This document shows, one piece after another, positions 16,979-26,998 of a stretch of 64,000 nucleotides of DNA. This DNA is from Ignavibacteriota bacterium (lineage in GTDB: Bacteria > Bacteroidota > Ignavibacteria > Tepidaquicellales > OLB5): contig RPQH01000003.1 in the NCBI GenBank assembly GCA_003820375.1, positions 27,088-91,087 of the forward strand, read 5' to 3'. The notes under the pieces are model-generated. The model did not search any database and was not told where the DNA came from. It saw nothing but the letters and a program-made list of their open reading frames with translations. The position numbers and the translations under genes were made by a program. Every line of letters starts with the position of its first letter. Within the stretch, counting starts at the first letter, position 1.

Positions 16979-19225
16979 CTATTTCAGTAAGAACCTGAAA
17001 CCTGCATAATATTCTCTTCCCTTAGTTGGACCCCAATTTAAAGATGTATCGAAATATTGCCCAAAGGGATTCTCTGCACTGATTATAGGATTATCCTGTT
17101 TGAAATTGAGAAGATTTTCTACTCCTGCGTAAATTTCAAACTTATCAAAATTCTTATTGAGCTGTGCATTCATGAGTATATACGGCTCAGATTCTTCCGG
17201 TAACTGATACTCAACAGGATTAGCTGATGTTGAAGGCAAACGCTGTTTACCAAACCATTGCAAACCTGCACTTGCACTCCATGAGTTGCTCTTAGGTGCA
17301 TAAGATATTGTGGATAATATCCTGTGCTTTGAGTTAAACGGCTGGTCATATCTTTTTCCGTTCAAATCATATTTCTGGTCAACTAATTTATAAGCAAGCT
17401 TCAGGTCAAAGTTACTGTAAATATTTATATTCGCCTCTGCCTGGAAAACATTCGAGAATGCTTTTCCATCAAGATTTGTAAAAATTACTTTACCTGGATC
17501 CGAATCAAAATCGGGAATTACTTTGCTGTAAAAATCAGTCCTGTAAAAATCAACATTCAGGTTACCGCCAATTTTACCAAAGCTAAAATAATAAAGCAGG
17601 TCTGCGCCATAGTTCAATATTCTTTCCGGCTTAAGTCCATTTTCAATTACAATATCTTTAGCACTTGCAAGTATATTTGTGTTTTCACTCAGCAAATTAA
17701 CCGTCCTGAAACCGGTACCTATTGATGCACGAATTACAAGCAATTCATCCGGCTGATACCTGAATAATACACGCGGTGTAACTATAAGCTTATGTTCATT
17801 ATGATAATCAAGCCTGATGCCGGTCAAAAGAGATGCTTTATCATTCAGGAATCTGAATGAATTTTCAGCGAATACTCCGGGAATCGATTCTTTTTTAACA
17901 TAATTTCCTGCATATGTTTTGTTTGTTGAACCAGTAAACTTAACTGTTTCATCAATGTTCAGGTATTTATAACTTGCACCTGTTTTCATACTGCTTCCCA
18001 ATACATCAAACTCATAAAATCCCGACACGGAAAAATTTTCCTGCTTTGCACTATATTGTGTTATTCCGTAAAAAGATTTCTGGTCATAATAAGATGAACT
18101 TAAATATAACTTCATTCCATTTTCATCACTGAATTGTTTGCTGAACCTGGAATAACCCTCTATGGAATTTATATTAACTGTCTGGCCATATATTTTATTA
18201 CTGCCTTCATCACTTTTAATATTAAAATTTTTCTGACCGCCAATTCTTTCTTCATTCCATAATCTTCCTGCAATATTGAAATCGGTTTTATTTTTTTTAT
18301 CGGAAAATTTCCATTTATTATAAGCAACATATCTGGTAACAAGCGGGTTATCAAGGAACCCATCACTGTTATCATCAATCCTGTTTGATTTTTGTATCGA
18401 ATGGAACGTTAATATTGTGTTCAGCTTTTCGTTAAAGCTGTGTGTCAAATTCATGTTCATTTGTTTTTCAAGCATGCTGTTTACAAAGCCATTAATTAGC
18501 AGCCTGTCAGATACATCATAATCTTTGAGAAGGACATTCATAATACCGCTTATCGATTCATAACCCTGCAATACCGAATTGGAACCCTTTGAAATTGTTA
18601 TCTTATCAATAAGCGTTCCCGGTATACTGCTGACACCGTATTTAACATTTAAGCCGTTCATTAAGGGCATATTATCAATAAGTATTTGTGTGTAAGCTCC
18701 TTCAAGTCCAAGTATCTTAAGTTCCTTGCTGTCGGTTAAAATATCCGTTACAGCTACTTCAACCGATGAGTTTCTTCCAAAACATCCGGCAAGATCACAG
18801 CAGGCATCTTTCACTAATTCCTGTGAAGTTATTATCTCGGTTTTTGCTTCATAATTCCCAAAGTAAGTTGAATTCTTGTCATCTGTTATTTCAATCGTTC
18901 CGGTGGTTGTATTTGATTGTAATACAATCTCTAAATCATTACTGCCGTCTGCTTCGACCGTGTCCGTTTTGAACCCGGAATAAGTTACGACAAGTTTTTT
19001 TTCGGTAATTCCAGTCAGAGATATTTCGAAATTACCGTTTCCGTCTGTGATGGTTCCTTTTGTTGTACCCATCCATTTTACGATTGCATCTTCCAGCTTT
19101 TCCTTTTTATTATCCGCTTCACCGTATACTGTACCTTTTACACTTTGTGAATAGATAATGTTAGCCGCCAAAAAGAAGTATAATGATATTAATATTAAGT
19201 ATAGTTTTATTGATTTCATTTTCAT
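16979..19225 (-). CDS. TonB-dependent receptor, metal-associated type
   Basis: A 748-residue outer-membrane receptor. It starts with a signal peptide, then a carboxypeptidase-regulatory-like domain (about 28-108), a plug domain (about 115-225) and a 22-strand-type barrel ending YYAGFRFLLK. The plug carries KDACCDLAGCFGRNSSVEV, a form of the cysteine motif seen in receptors tied to copper or other metal loci in Bacteroidota. It probably imports a metal chelate using TonB energy. Two small metal-binding-type genes lie directly upstream on the same strand, forming an operon. The substrate is inferred only from these. Confidence 0.88.
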   Translation of the reverse strand: MKMKSIKLYLILISLYFFLAANIIYSQSVKGTVYGEADNKKEKLEDAIVKWMGTTKGTITDGNGNFEISLTGITEKKLVVTYSGFKTDTVEADGSNDLEIVLQSNTTTGTIEITDDKNSTYFGNYEAKTEIITSQELVKDACCDLAGCFGRNSSVEVAVTDILTDSKELKILGLEGAYTQILIDNMPLMNGLNVKYGVSSIPGTLIDKITISKGSNSVLQGYESISGIMNVLLKDYDVSDRLLINGFVNSMLEKQMNMNLTHSFNEKLNTILTFHSIQKSNRIDDNSDGFLDNPLVTRYVAYNKWKFSDKKNKTDFNIAGRLWNEERIGGQKNFNIKSDEGSNKIYGQTVNINSIEGYSRFSKQFSDENGMKLYLSSSYYDQKSFYGITQYSAKQENFSVSGFYEFDVLGSSMKTGASYKYLNIDETVKFTGSTNKTYAGNYVKKESIPGVFAENSFRFLNDKASLLTGIRLDYHNEHKLIVTPRVLFRYQPDELLVIRASIGTGFRTVNLLSENTNILASAKDIVIENGLKPERILNYGADLLYYFSFGKIGGNLNVDFYRTDFYSKVIPDFDSDPGKVIFTNLDGKAFSNVFQAEANINIYSNFDLKLAYKLVDQKYDLNGKRYDQPFNSKHRILSTISYAPKSNSWSASAGLQWFGKQRLPSTSANPVEYQLPEESEPYILMNAQLNKNFDKFEIYAGVENLLNFKQDNPIISAENPFGQYFDTSLNWGPTKGREYYAGFRFLLK

Positions 19226-19239
19226 TTCAGGTTCAGATA

Positions 19240-19638
19240 TTATTGTTTAGTGTAATTATTAAGGTAACTTTCTGCATCTTTTTCGAACTTTGTTTTGCAT
19301 CCCTTAGAACAGAAATAATATTTTACATTATCATTAACTGCAGATAATTCTTTTTTTGCATCATCTTCATCACAAACCGGGCACCGTAAATCTCCGGTTA
19401 AAAATTTTGCCGGTTCTTTTTTGAATGACTTCAGGCATCCTTCACAGCAGAATGTCATATCATTATTAAGATACTTATATTCTACGCCTCCGCCTGCTTC
19501 GATTGTTTCTTTTGATACAGGGCAAACCATTGCTGTGTCTGACATATTATTACCGTTTACGGCAGAGTAATTATTATCATTTTGTGATATTATTATTCCA
19601 AAAATTAACAGGAGTAAAAAACCTATTATAGATTTCAT
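19240..19638 (-). CDS. Exported double-YHS-domain metal-binding protein
   Basis: A 132-residue protein with an N-terminal hydrophobic signal segment (1-19). Two YHS-type domains follow: MVCPVSK...FCCEGCLKSF (about 37-78) and LRCPVCD...YFCSKGCKTKF (about 83-125), each with paired cysteines suited to binding a metal ion. It sits 14 bases upstream of the TonB receptor. A periplasmic metal chaperone or sensor for the receptor system is a reasonable inference; the metal is unknown. Confidence 0.82.
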   Translation of the reverse strand: MKSIIGFLLLLIFGIIISQNDNNYSAVNGNNMSDTAMVCPVSKETIEAGGGVEYKYLNNDMTFCCEGCLKSFKKEPAKFLTGDLRCPVCDEDDAKKELSAVNDNVKYYFCSKGCKTKFEKDAESYLNNYTKQ

Positions 19639-19720
19639 ATAACTTTCTATTATCGAAAATTTATAAATTAATTGTTATTTCTTGCTTGAAATTTTAAGGT
19701 AAAAATGCGCTTGGAGAGGC

Positions 19721-20128
19721 TTAAATCCTCAGATTTGAAACTGACAAGTAAATATTGGAGGAATCGAATTTAAGAATAGCATATGTAAATCCCTGAAGCT
19801 CAGTAATTACAGGATTTTCTGATGTAGTATAAACTTCCGGGAATAAATTACTTATTACATTTATAGAAGCAGGAAAAGTGTATTGATGATTTGGCTGGTC
19901 ACTCTCATGTATATCACAGCAGTCCTTTTCAACAGTATTTTTATCATTTGAATCCTTTTCACTGCTTTCACATGTTTCATCCATTTCACAGCAGTTGCTG
20001 CTGCACTTATGATGGATATCTTCTTCAATGGCACAATCGAGATGCGAAACCGCATAAGAAATATTTCCTGTTAATAATATCATAACAGATAGTAAAACAC
20101 AGATTATATTTCTTTTGCTTTTATTCAT
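19721..20128 (-). CDS. Cys/His-rich exported small protein (HYC_CC_PP-like)
   Basis: About 135 residues from ATG 20126-20128; an upstream TTG at 20137 is less likely because MNKSKRN followed by a hydrophobic run is a normal signal peptide. The mature part has SHLDC, HHKCSSNCCEMDE and KDCCDIHESD clusters, the pattern of Bacteroidota small proteins encoded just before metal-linked TonB receptors. First gene of the operon. It probably binds a soft metal in the periplasm. The family name is my recollection of the pattern; the primary evidence is composition and context. Confidence 0.68.
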   Translation of the reverse strand: MNKSKRNIICVLLSVMILLTGNISYAVSHLDCAIEEDIHHKCSSNCCEMDETCESSEKDSNDKNTVEKDCCDIHESDQPNHQYTFPASINVISNLFPEVYTTSENPVITELQGFTYAILKFDSSNIYLSVSNLRI

Positions 20129-20300
20129 GTGATACAAAGATAATGATTACCCGGTTTAAAAGAAAATGATTTATATCATAAAATAAGTTAATATTAGTCC
20201 TATAATTTCATTTTTTCATTTTTTGAGATCATGTATAACAATAGTTTATAACTAATGTAAATCCGGAATAGTTTCATAATGATATGAAAGTACAAATAAA

Positions 20301-20321
20301 AACGAGCCATTTGGGCTCGTT
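20301..20321 (-). terminator. Terminator after the PBP1A operon
   Basis: Stem aacgagcc / ggctcgtt (8 bp) with a five-base loop. On the minus strand the stem is followed by TTTTTATTT. It lies 43 bases past the PBP1A stop. Confidence 0.85.
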
Positions 20322-20363
20322 CTTTAGAAAACCAAATCAACAAACTCTTAATTCATAATTATT

Positions 20364-22673
20364 TCAAAATCCAATGCTTCCGGGCGGCGGCTCATTGTTC
20401 GTTTCCTGGGGAACAACATCTATTGCCGCGTGTGTAATTGTGCATGTCCTGTTGGCAAATTTTTTCAATACAAGGTCAACAGAAGAAGGACATGTAGAAT
20501 TTGCTTTTAATCCGGAAACCATGCAAACACTTGTCTCTTCAACTTCAGGGGGCATTTCAAAATATGCAAGCGGCATAGTAGTTGACTCATCATCATAAAC
20601 ATATTTCATAAACCGTCCCCATATCGGAGCAGCGGCTTTACCGCCCTGTCCGTACCATCCGCCAAACTTTATTCTCGGGTCATCAAAGCCAACCCAAACA
20701 CCTGCAACAAGCTGGGGTGTAAATCCGACAAACCATGCATCGGTAAAATCCTGAGTTGTTCCGGTTTTACCTGCGGCAGGTCTGTGGAACCATGCTCTTA
20801 TGCTTGACGCCGTACCGCCATCGACTACATCTTCTAACATATCAGACATGATGTAAGCAGTACCTTCACTTATTACTTCCCTGCTCTCCGGCATGAACTC
20901 TTCTATAAGGTTTCCGTTCCGGTCTTCTATCTTCAGTATTGCAATAGGTTCAACCCATATGCCTTCATTTGCAAATACACCGAATGCATTTGTCATTTCA
21001 AGCGGAGAAACTTCACCTACACCAAGTGCAAGCGAAAGAACATTCGGCAATTCCCCGTTAACACCCATCTTATGAGCTAACCTAATTACCTGGTCAATTG
21101 GTGCAATCTCCATTGCAGTTCTTACCGCAACAATATTAATCGAATGCTGTACTGCTGTTCTGAGAGAAACCATTCCACCGGTACCCCCGCCTTTCGGCTC
21201 CCAGCTCTTTCCCCCTATTACAACTCTCAATGGGTCGTTAGAAATTGTGTAAGCCGGTGAATAACCGTTATCGATTGCAGTTGTATAAACAAACGGTTTA
21301 AATGATGAACCCGGCTGCCGCTTTATCTGAGTTACATGGTTTAATCCATATTTAAACGGGAAATTCGGGTTCTGCCCTACCATTGCTTTTACATGACCTG
21401 TATGAGGGTCAATTACACAAAAGCCAACCTGTACTGCTATTTCTCTTTCCTTTACTGTCTCAATAAACTTGTCATCCGATTTCAGGCGGTTATATATTTT
21501 TTGCCTGTCCGTGTCTGTCTTTGCTTTTTTATATTCATCACTTTGCTTTATGCTTTTTTCAATAGCATCAGCCAGTATCTGCTTATTATTCTTCCAGTTC
21601 CAGGTTGTATTAAATGTTCTTTGAAATTCTTTCAGATGATTGGTAACGGCATCAACTGCATGTTTCTGGTACCTGGTGTCAAGAGTTGTTGTGATAACAA
21701 GCCCGTCACGGTAAAGATTGAACCCGTATTTCTCTGCCTTTTTTTCTAGCTGCTGCCTTACATATTCCGTGAACTGCGGAGCAAACCCGGATGTTGATGC
21801 AACTTCTTTTTTACCCGGAGCTCTTACAGGGTCATTCTTTGCAAGCTCATATACATCTTTGGTTATAAAATCTACATCGAGCATATTGTTGAGAACAATA
21901 TCCCTTCTCTCTTTACATGCCTCAGGATTCTCAATAGGATCATACCTTCCCGAAGGATTCTTCAGCATTCCTATGAGCATTGCACATTCATCCAGCGTAA
22001 GCTCTGTTGCAGATTTATCGAAAAATGTTTTAGCTGCGGCTTCAACTCCATATGCACCTCTGCCAAAATATACCTGGTTCATGTAAAGAAGCAGTATCTC
22101 CTCTTTTGTATAAGTCTTCTCTATCTGGACAGATGTTATAGCTTCTCTAAGCTTTCTTGTAAGTGATATTTTATTACCAATAGTATTCGGATACAGGTTT
22201 CTTGCCAGCTGCTGTGTAATAGTGCTTGCACCTTCCTTTACCGAAAAGCTCATCAGGTTCTTAACTGTTGCCTTAACTATTCTGTCGATATCCACACCCC
22301 AGTGCTTATAGAACTTCCTGTCTTCGGTAGCTATTAATGCATTAATAAGGTCTTTTGGAATGCCGTCTATAGAAACAATAGTTCTGTTCTGAATATAGAA
22401 CTGGTCAATAAGCTCACCGTCTTCTGAGTATATTCTTGATGCAATATCTGTTTTGGGATTTTCCAGTGCAGAAAGAGATGGAAGGTCTTTAAATAAATAA
22501 GCCGCCCCTATACCAATAAATATAATAATTGCAACAGTAACAACCAATACAGCACGCCAGAAATATGATGATGACCTCTTTTTTTTCTTCATCATACTGC
22601 GTCTGTATTCCCTGTTATTAAAATACTTCTCTCTTTGTTCCGATGCGTCCTGCTTTTTTTTACTTTTCAGCAT
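20364..22673 (-). CDS. mrcA: Penicillin-binding protein 1A, bifunctional
   Basis: A 769-residue inner-membrane peptidoglycan synthase. A basic N-terminus is followed by one transmembrane helix (about 38-60). The GT51 glycosyltransferase has Glu117 in ATEDRKFYKHWGVD and ASTITQQLARNLY; the transpeptidase has RQPGSSFKPF (serine nucleophile) and KTGTTQDFTDAWFVG. It polymerises lipid II and cross-links the peptides. Its ATG shares one base with the stop of lpxH, so they form one transcription unit. Confidence 0.94.
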   Translation of the reverse strand: MLKSKKKQDASEQREKYFNNREYRRSMMKKKKRSSSYFWRAVLVVTVAIIIFIGIGAAYLFKDLPSLSALENPKTDIASRIYSEDGELIDQFYIQNRTIVSIDGIPKDLINALIATEDRKFYKHWGVDIDRIVKATVKNLMSFSVKEGASTITQQLARNLYPNTIGNKISLTRKLREAITSVQIEKTYTKEEILLLYMNQVYFGRGAYGVEAAAKTFFDKSATELTLDECAMLIGMLKNPSGRYDPIENPEACKERRDIVLNNMLDVDFITKDVYELAKNDPVRAPGKKEVASTSGFAPQFTEYVRQQLEKKAEKYGFNLYRDGLVITTTLDTRYQKHAVDAVTNHLKEFQRTFNTTWNWKNNKQILADAIEKSIKQSDEYKKAKTDTDRQKIYNRLKSDDKFIETVKEREIAVQVGFCVIDPHTGHVKAMVGQNPNFPFKYGLNHVTQIKRQPGSSFKPFVYTTAIDNGYSPAYTISNDPLRVVIGGKSWEPKGGGTGGMVSLRTAVQHSINIVAVRTAMEIAPIDQVIRLAHKMGVNGELPNVLSLALGVGEVSPLEMTNAFGVFANEGIWVEPIAILKIEDRNGNLIEEFMPESREVISEGTAYIMSDMLEDVVDGGTASSIRAWFHRPAAGKTGTTQDFTDAWFVGFTPQLVAGVWVGFDDPRIKFGGWYGQGGKAAAPIWGRFMKYVYDDESTTMPLAYFEMPPEVEETSVCMVSGLKANSTCPSSVDLVLKKFANRTCTITHAAIDVVPQETNNEPPPGSIGF

Positions 22674-23416
22674 TAAGTTTTATTCCAATATTCCAGTTCA
22701 AAAGCGCCGTCCGAATATGTACCATAAGTATAGTTATTTATCCAATCGCCCAGGGTAATAAAATAGCCGCTGTGGTTATTTTCTTTCAACTCGATCTTTT
22801 GCGGCATATGATAGTGCCCCATGATTACAAAATCAAATCCTTCGCTTATCTTTTTTATGGCAAACTCTTTCATTCCGTCACTTGCACCGTATGGTTTATC
22901 AGTATGCTTTCTGGAGCTTCTTGAAGAACCCTGTGCAAGAGTAATACCTATATCCGGATGGATCAATGAATATAAGAACTGGTTAAATTTACTTCTTAAA
23001 ATTTTTTTAATAATTTTATAGCCTGTATCACCTTTTGATAATCCGTCACCATGTGCTATAAAGAATTTCCTGTTATCAATCATCAATTCTACAGGGTCAT
23101 AATGTATGGTCATACCCACATCATCCCTTAAATATGTATTCAGCCAGAAATCATGGTTACCCGATAAAAAATGAACCGGTATTCCGGATTCCACAATATT
23201 ATTGATTGCAGACAGAAGGTTATAATAACCCTTTGGAACAACTTTCCTGTATTCTATCCAGCAGTCAAAAAGGTCACCAACAATGTAAATTTCCTTTGCA
23301 TCCGGGGTAATAGTTTTAAGAAAATTTACTACATTTTTTTCTTTCGCTTTCTCTTCCGCCCTTGATTTCAGCCCAAGGTGAACATCCGAGAAAAAATAAT
23401 ATTTTTTTGCTTCCAA
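22673..23416 (-). CDS. lpxH: UDP-2,3-diacylglucosamine diphosphatase-like metallophosphoesterase
   Basis: A 247-residue calcineurin-type phosphoesterase with the complete metal set: SDVHLGL (residues about 9-15), GDLFDCW, GNHDFW, AHGDG and MGHYHMP. In the LpxH family it cleaves UDP-2,3-diacylglucosamine to lipid X and UMP at the inner face of the membrane in lipid A synthesis. The start is TTG at 23414-23416. LpxH versus another family member is decided by overall pattern only. Confidence 0.8.
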   Translation of the reverse strand: MEAKKYYFFSDVHLGLKSRAEEKAKEKNVVNFLKTITPDAKEIYIVGDLFDCWIEYRKVVPKGYYNLLSAINNIVESGIPVHFLSGNHDFWLNTYLRDDVGMTIHYDPVELMIDNRKFFIAHGDGLSKGDTGYKIIKKILRSKFNQFLYSLIHPDIGITLAQGSSRSSRKHTDKPYGASDGMKEFAIKKISEGFDFVIMGHYHMPQKIELKENNHSGYFITLGDWINNYTYGTYSDGAFELEYWNKT

Positions 23417-23493
23417 TACCCCGTTAAGTAATCCTATTTTATATAAGTTAACTCTTTTTTATTTTAGAGCAAATACACTTTTTTAGTTAAAAG

Positions 23494-24636
23494 TCATAAG
23501 TTCTGCAATAACACATCTGCAATTCTTTTAGCAGCTTTTCCGTCCATCAAACGGGGAATCTTACCTTTTTTGTACGTGCCGGAATATATTTCTTTAACCT
23601 TCTTTAAAATAAAAGCAGTATTTAACCCGCACAATGTATTTGTACCTATAGAAATGGTTTCGGGACGCTCAAAGGAACTTCTTAATGTTAAACATGGTAT
23701 ACGCAGAAAAGTTGCCTCTTCCTGAACGCCGCCGGAATCTGTCATTACAAACTTTGCATTCGTCAAAAGCTTTATAAAATCCAGGTATGACACAGGCTCA
23801 GTCATCTTCAAATTGCTTATATTCTTAAAATCGTTCAACATTCCAAATGTATCCATCATCTTTAAAGTACGCGGATGTACAGGAAAAACTATTTTATCAT
23901 TTCCGTTCTTTTTTATATATGATGATATGCGGTTAATAATAGATAATATCTTAGACAGGTTATCTTTTGTATCCACATTAACAGGGCGGTGAATTGTCAT
24001 AAGGAAATAATTATCTTTTTCCACGCCAACCTGCTTCAATATCTTCGATTTCCCGAATTTATCCCTGTACATTACAAGAGAATCTATCATTACATCACCT
24101 GTTAAATATGTCCTGTTTTTATCAACACCTTCTATCCTGAGATTATCTACGCCTGCTTTTTCCGTAATAAAAAGATATTTTGAAATACTATCGGTAACAA
24201 TCCTGTTTATCTCCTCAGGCATTGTTCTGTCAAAGCTCCTCAATCCAGCTTCCACATGAGCAACGGGGATAGTTTCAATATTATTATATATTATCTTAGA
24301 GCATACTACCGAACAGGCAAGGGTTGAATTAACATCACCAAAAACAATAACAATATCCGGCTTAACTTTCAGAACAACTTTTTCAAACTCTTCCATAATC
24401 CTGGCAGTCTGGTCAGCATGGCTTCCTGAGCCGATACCGAGATAAAAATCCGGTTTTGGCAGATGCAGGTCTTTAAAAAAAACCTTAGACAGCTTATAGT
24501 CATAGTGCTGCCCTGTATGCACAACCTTATGAATAACCTTATCTTTCCGGCTGTTCAATTCTAAAGCAATAGGCGCCAGCTTCATAAAATTCGGCCTGGC
24601 GCCTACTACAGATATAATTTTTATTTTATCCGGCAA
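23494..24636 (-). CDS. wecB: UDP-N-acetylglucosamine 2-epimerase (non-hydrolysing)
   Basis: A 380-residue GT-B-fold enzyme converting UDP-GlcNAc to UDP-ManNAc. Diagnostic segments are GARPNFMKLAP at the N-terminus, HTGQHYDYKLS, HVEAGLRSFDRTMPEEINR and TDSGGVQEEATFL near the C-terminus. The start is TTG at 24634-24636. It lies five bases after the nucleotide-sugar dehydrogenase gene, which probably acts on the product or on a related UDP-sugar. Confidence 0.92.
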   Translation of the reverse strand: MPDKIKIISVVGARPNFMKLAPIALELNSRKDKVIHKVVHTGQHYDYKLSKVFFKDLHLPKPDFYLGIGSGSHADQTARIMEEFEKVVLKVKPDIVIVFGDVNSTLACSVVCSKIIYNNIETIPVAHVEAGLRSFDRTMPEEINRIVTDSISKYLFITEKAGVDNLRIEGVDKNRTYLTGDVMIDSLVMYRDKFGKSKILKQVGVEKDNYFLMTIHRPVNVDTKDNLSKILSIINRISSYIKKNGNDKIVFPVHPRTLKMMDTFGMLNDFKNISNLKMTEPVSYLDFIKLLTNAKFVMTDSGGVQEEATFLRIPCLTLRSSFERPETISIGTNTLCGLNTAFILKKVKEIYSGTYKKGKIPRLMDGKAAKRIADVLLQNL

Positions 24637-24641
24637 TGTTT

Positions 24642-25973
24642 TTATAATGAGGGCGAATAACCCAACAGTGTTATTTTGTCCCTGTTATTTCTTATTTTCT
24701 TTGTTGCATTCCTTGTATCAACTATCTTCTTGGAATATGATACTATCCATTCATAATCATATGAAGAATGGTCTGTTACTATTACTACTATATCGGATTC
24801 ACGCAATAATTTTTCATCAAGCTGCTGGCATCTGAATATCTTATCCGGCAAACGTATATTTTTCATGTACGGGTCATGGAAATTAAGATTTTTAATTCCA
24901 TCTTTGTGGAGCAATTCTATTAACTTTAATGCAGGTGAGTTTCTTGCATCATCAATATCTTTTTTAAATGTTGTTCCAAGAATTAAAACATTAGCTTCCT
25001 GAGCTCTTACCGGAAGCCCTGCAATTTCTTTAAAAATAAGGTCTCTTACATAAAACGGCATATCTTCATTAAGTTCAGCAGCAATTTCTATAAACTTTGT
25101 CTGAAAATCATACTGTTTTGCCAGCCAATCAAGGTAATACGGATCAATTTGAATACAATGCCCACCTATTCCCGGCCCCGGGTAAAACGGCATAAACCCG
25201 AACGGTTTTGTTGCTGCAGCTTCAACTACTTCCCATATATTAACATCTCTCATACGTTCACACAATCTTGCTATTTCATTTACCAGTGCAATATTTACAC
25301 TTCTGAAAATATTTTCAAGAAGCTTTTCCATTTCTGCAACACGGGGTGAAGATACTGCGTGCACTTTTGGAGTAACTTCCTGTGATATCATTACTGCAAG
25401 CTCAGTGCATTTTTTTGTTACACCTCCAACAACTACTGGTGTATTAGCAGTATTGTAAGTTTTATTTCCCGGGTCAATTCTTTCGGGTGAGAATGCGAGG
25501 TAATAATCCTTTCCTGCTTTAAATCCTCTTCTTTCAAGCACCGGCTGGACATAATTTTCGGTTGTACCGGGAAAAGTCGTGCTCTTTAAAATTATGAGCT
25601 GGTTTCTTTTTAATTTTTTAGACAGCTCTTCGGCACAATTCATTATAAATGTTATATCGGGAGTTTTATTAACAGTAACGGGTGTCGGAACACAAATATA
25701 TATCACATCCATTTCTCCAGCGTTGTCATATGTTGTTGATGCTGTAAACAGGTTATTGTTGATAGCATAAAGAAACTCTTTTGTAATAACATCTTTTATG
25801 TAGTTCTTCTTCTGCTGTATCATTTTAATCTTATTGACATCCGTATCGATTCCATATGTTTTATATCCTTTTCTGGCAAACTCGATGGCTAAGGGTAAAC
25901 CAACATATCCAAGTCCGATTATACCTATCTTAGCTCTTTTGTTTTTAATTTTGTCTCTTAAAACTTCACTCAT
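24642..25973 (-). CDS. Nucleotide-sugar dehydrogenase (WecC/WbpA type)
   Basis: A 443-residue NAD-dependent UDP-sugar 6-dehydrogenase. It has an N-terminal Rossmann GLGYVGLPLA, the central helix with EMEKLLENIFRSVNIALVNE, the catalytic cysteine in GPGIGGHCIQIDPYY, and the C-terminal LGTTFKKDIDDARNSPA. It oxidises UDP-GlcNAc or UDP-ManNAc to the uronic acid. The adjacent wecB favours UDP-ManNAc, but the motif style also fits UDP-GlcNAc dehydrogenases, so no symbol is given. Product use in a surface polysaccharide is inferred. Confidence 0.88.
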   Translation of the reverse strand: MSEVLRDKIKNKRAKIGIIGLGYVGLPLAIEFARKGYKTYGIDTDVNKIKMIQQKKNYIKDVITKEFLYAINNNLFTASTTYDNAGEMDVIYICVPTPVTVNKTPDITFIMNCAEELSKKLKRNQLIILKSTTFPGTTENYVQPVLERRGFKAGKDYYLAFSPERIDPGNKTYNTANTPVVVGGVTKKCTELAVMISQEVTPKVHAVSSPRVAEMEKLLENIFRSVNIALVNEIARLCERMRDVNIWEVVEAAATKPFGFMPFYPGPGIGGHCIQIDPYYLDWLAKQYDFQTKFIEIAAELNEDMPFYVRDLIFKEIAGLPVRAQEANVLILGTTFKKDIDDARNSPALKLIELLHKDGIKNLNFHDPYMKNIRLPDKIFRCQQLDEKLLRESDIVVIVTDHSSYDYEWIVSYSKKIVDTRNATKKIRNNRDKITLLGYSPSL

Positions 25974-25997
25974 TTATAGTTCCTTGTTATTTAACAG

Positions 25998-26990
25998 TTA
26001 TTTTGTATATATACTTTCCGCTTCATCTTTTCTTAACTTCCACCAGTATTCGTGTTCTGTGTACCAATTCACAGTTTCGGTAAATTGTTCAAATGCGTGG
26101 GTGTTTACTTTAAATCCAAGCTTTTGAAGCTTTGTTGTGTTCAGAGCATACCTGAAATCATGATTAGGACGCGGGTCGGGAATAAAGCTTATTCCCTTTT
26201 CAGGGTCAACATTCATTATTTTACAAATCCATTGTGCCGTTTGCCTGTTTGTAATTTCAGGGTCATGGTTTGCCGCTAAATTATAGGCATTCCCGTTCGC
26301 CCCGTTCAGCATTAAGAACTCAAGTGCCTCTGCAGTAATTGGAGCATACAGCCAGTCTCTTACCTGCAAACCCTCGCCCCATAAGGGAATCGGCTGAACA
26401 AGCAGCAAATTGGTTATCCATCTCGGTAATGCTTTTTCGGGATATTGCCACGGTCCGAAATTGTTCGTTGGGCGTACAACAATTACAGGGTATCCTTCTT
26501 TTCCAAAACCCATAGCTGTATCATCTGCCTGTGCCTTGGATTTCGAGTAAGCTGATGTTGCCTGGCTGTCACCGGGAAGCTTATCTTCTTCGGAAAAGCA
26601 GCCGTTATTTATTGAGCCGTATACTTCATCAGTGGATATGTGAATAAACTTTTTTACATTATTTTTGAAAGATTCTTCAAGCATAATAAGTGTGCCTTCA
26701 ACATTCGTCCTGTAAAATAAATCCGGTCCGGTTTCACTTCTTGTATTATGGCTTTCGGCCGCCAGGTGGAAGACACAGTCGCAATTTTTCGAGGCAGCAG
26801 AAACCGCTTCCCTGCTGCAAATATCACCGATGATTAAATTTACTTTTCCGCTGAGCGGCTCAAGATTATCTTTGCCGCCTGCATAGGTAAGCTTATCGAG
26901 GACAGTTACATTATAACCTTTATTCACCAGGTAATACACCAGGTTAGTACCTATGAAACCCGCACCGCCCGTAACTAAAATGTTTTTCAT
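25998..26990 (-). CDS. rfbB: dTDP-glucose 4,6-dehydratase family (extended SDR)
   Basis: A 330-residue NAD-binding protein with GGAGFIGTNLVYYL, FHLAAESHNTRS, STDEVYGS (with the dehydratase Asp-Glu pair) and the catalytic YSKSK. RfbB converts dTDP-glucose to the 4-keto-6-deoxy sugar, the first committed step of rhamnose and other deoxysugars. The usual ESHVDRS reads ESHNTRS here, so a related UDP- or dTDP-sugar dehydratase is possible. rfbA, C and D are absent. It clusters with the two genes downstream, suggesting O-antigen or capsule sugar supply. Confidence 0.78.
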   Translation of the reverse strand: MKNILVTGGAGFIGTNLVYYLVNKGYNVTVLDKLTYAGGKDNLEPLSGKVNLIIGDICSREAVSAASKNCDCVFHLAAESHNTRSETGPDLFYRTNVEGTLIMLEESFKNNVKKFIHISTDEVYGSINNGCFSEEDKLPGDSQATSAYSKSKAQADDTAMGFGKEGYPVIVVRPTNNFGPWQYPEKALPRWITNLLLVQPIPLWGEGLQVRDWLYAPITAEALEFLMLNGANGNAYNLAANHDPEITNRQTAQWICKIMNVDPEKGISFIPDPRPNHDFRYALNTTKLQKLGFKVNTHAFEQFTETVNWYTEHEYWWKLRKDEAESIYTK

Positions 26991-26998
26991 TAAAATAA

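Noticed and set aside
20374..20598. Plus-strand ORF of 74 codons opposite the PBP1A gene
   Set aside because: It is antisense to the conserved C-terminal region of PBP1A and shows no independent features.
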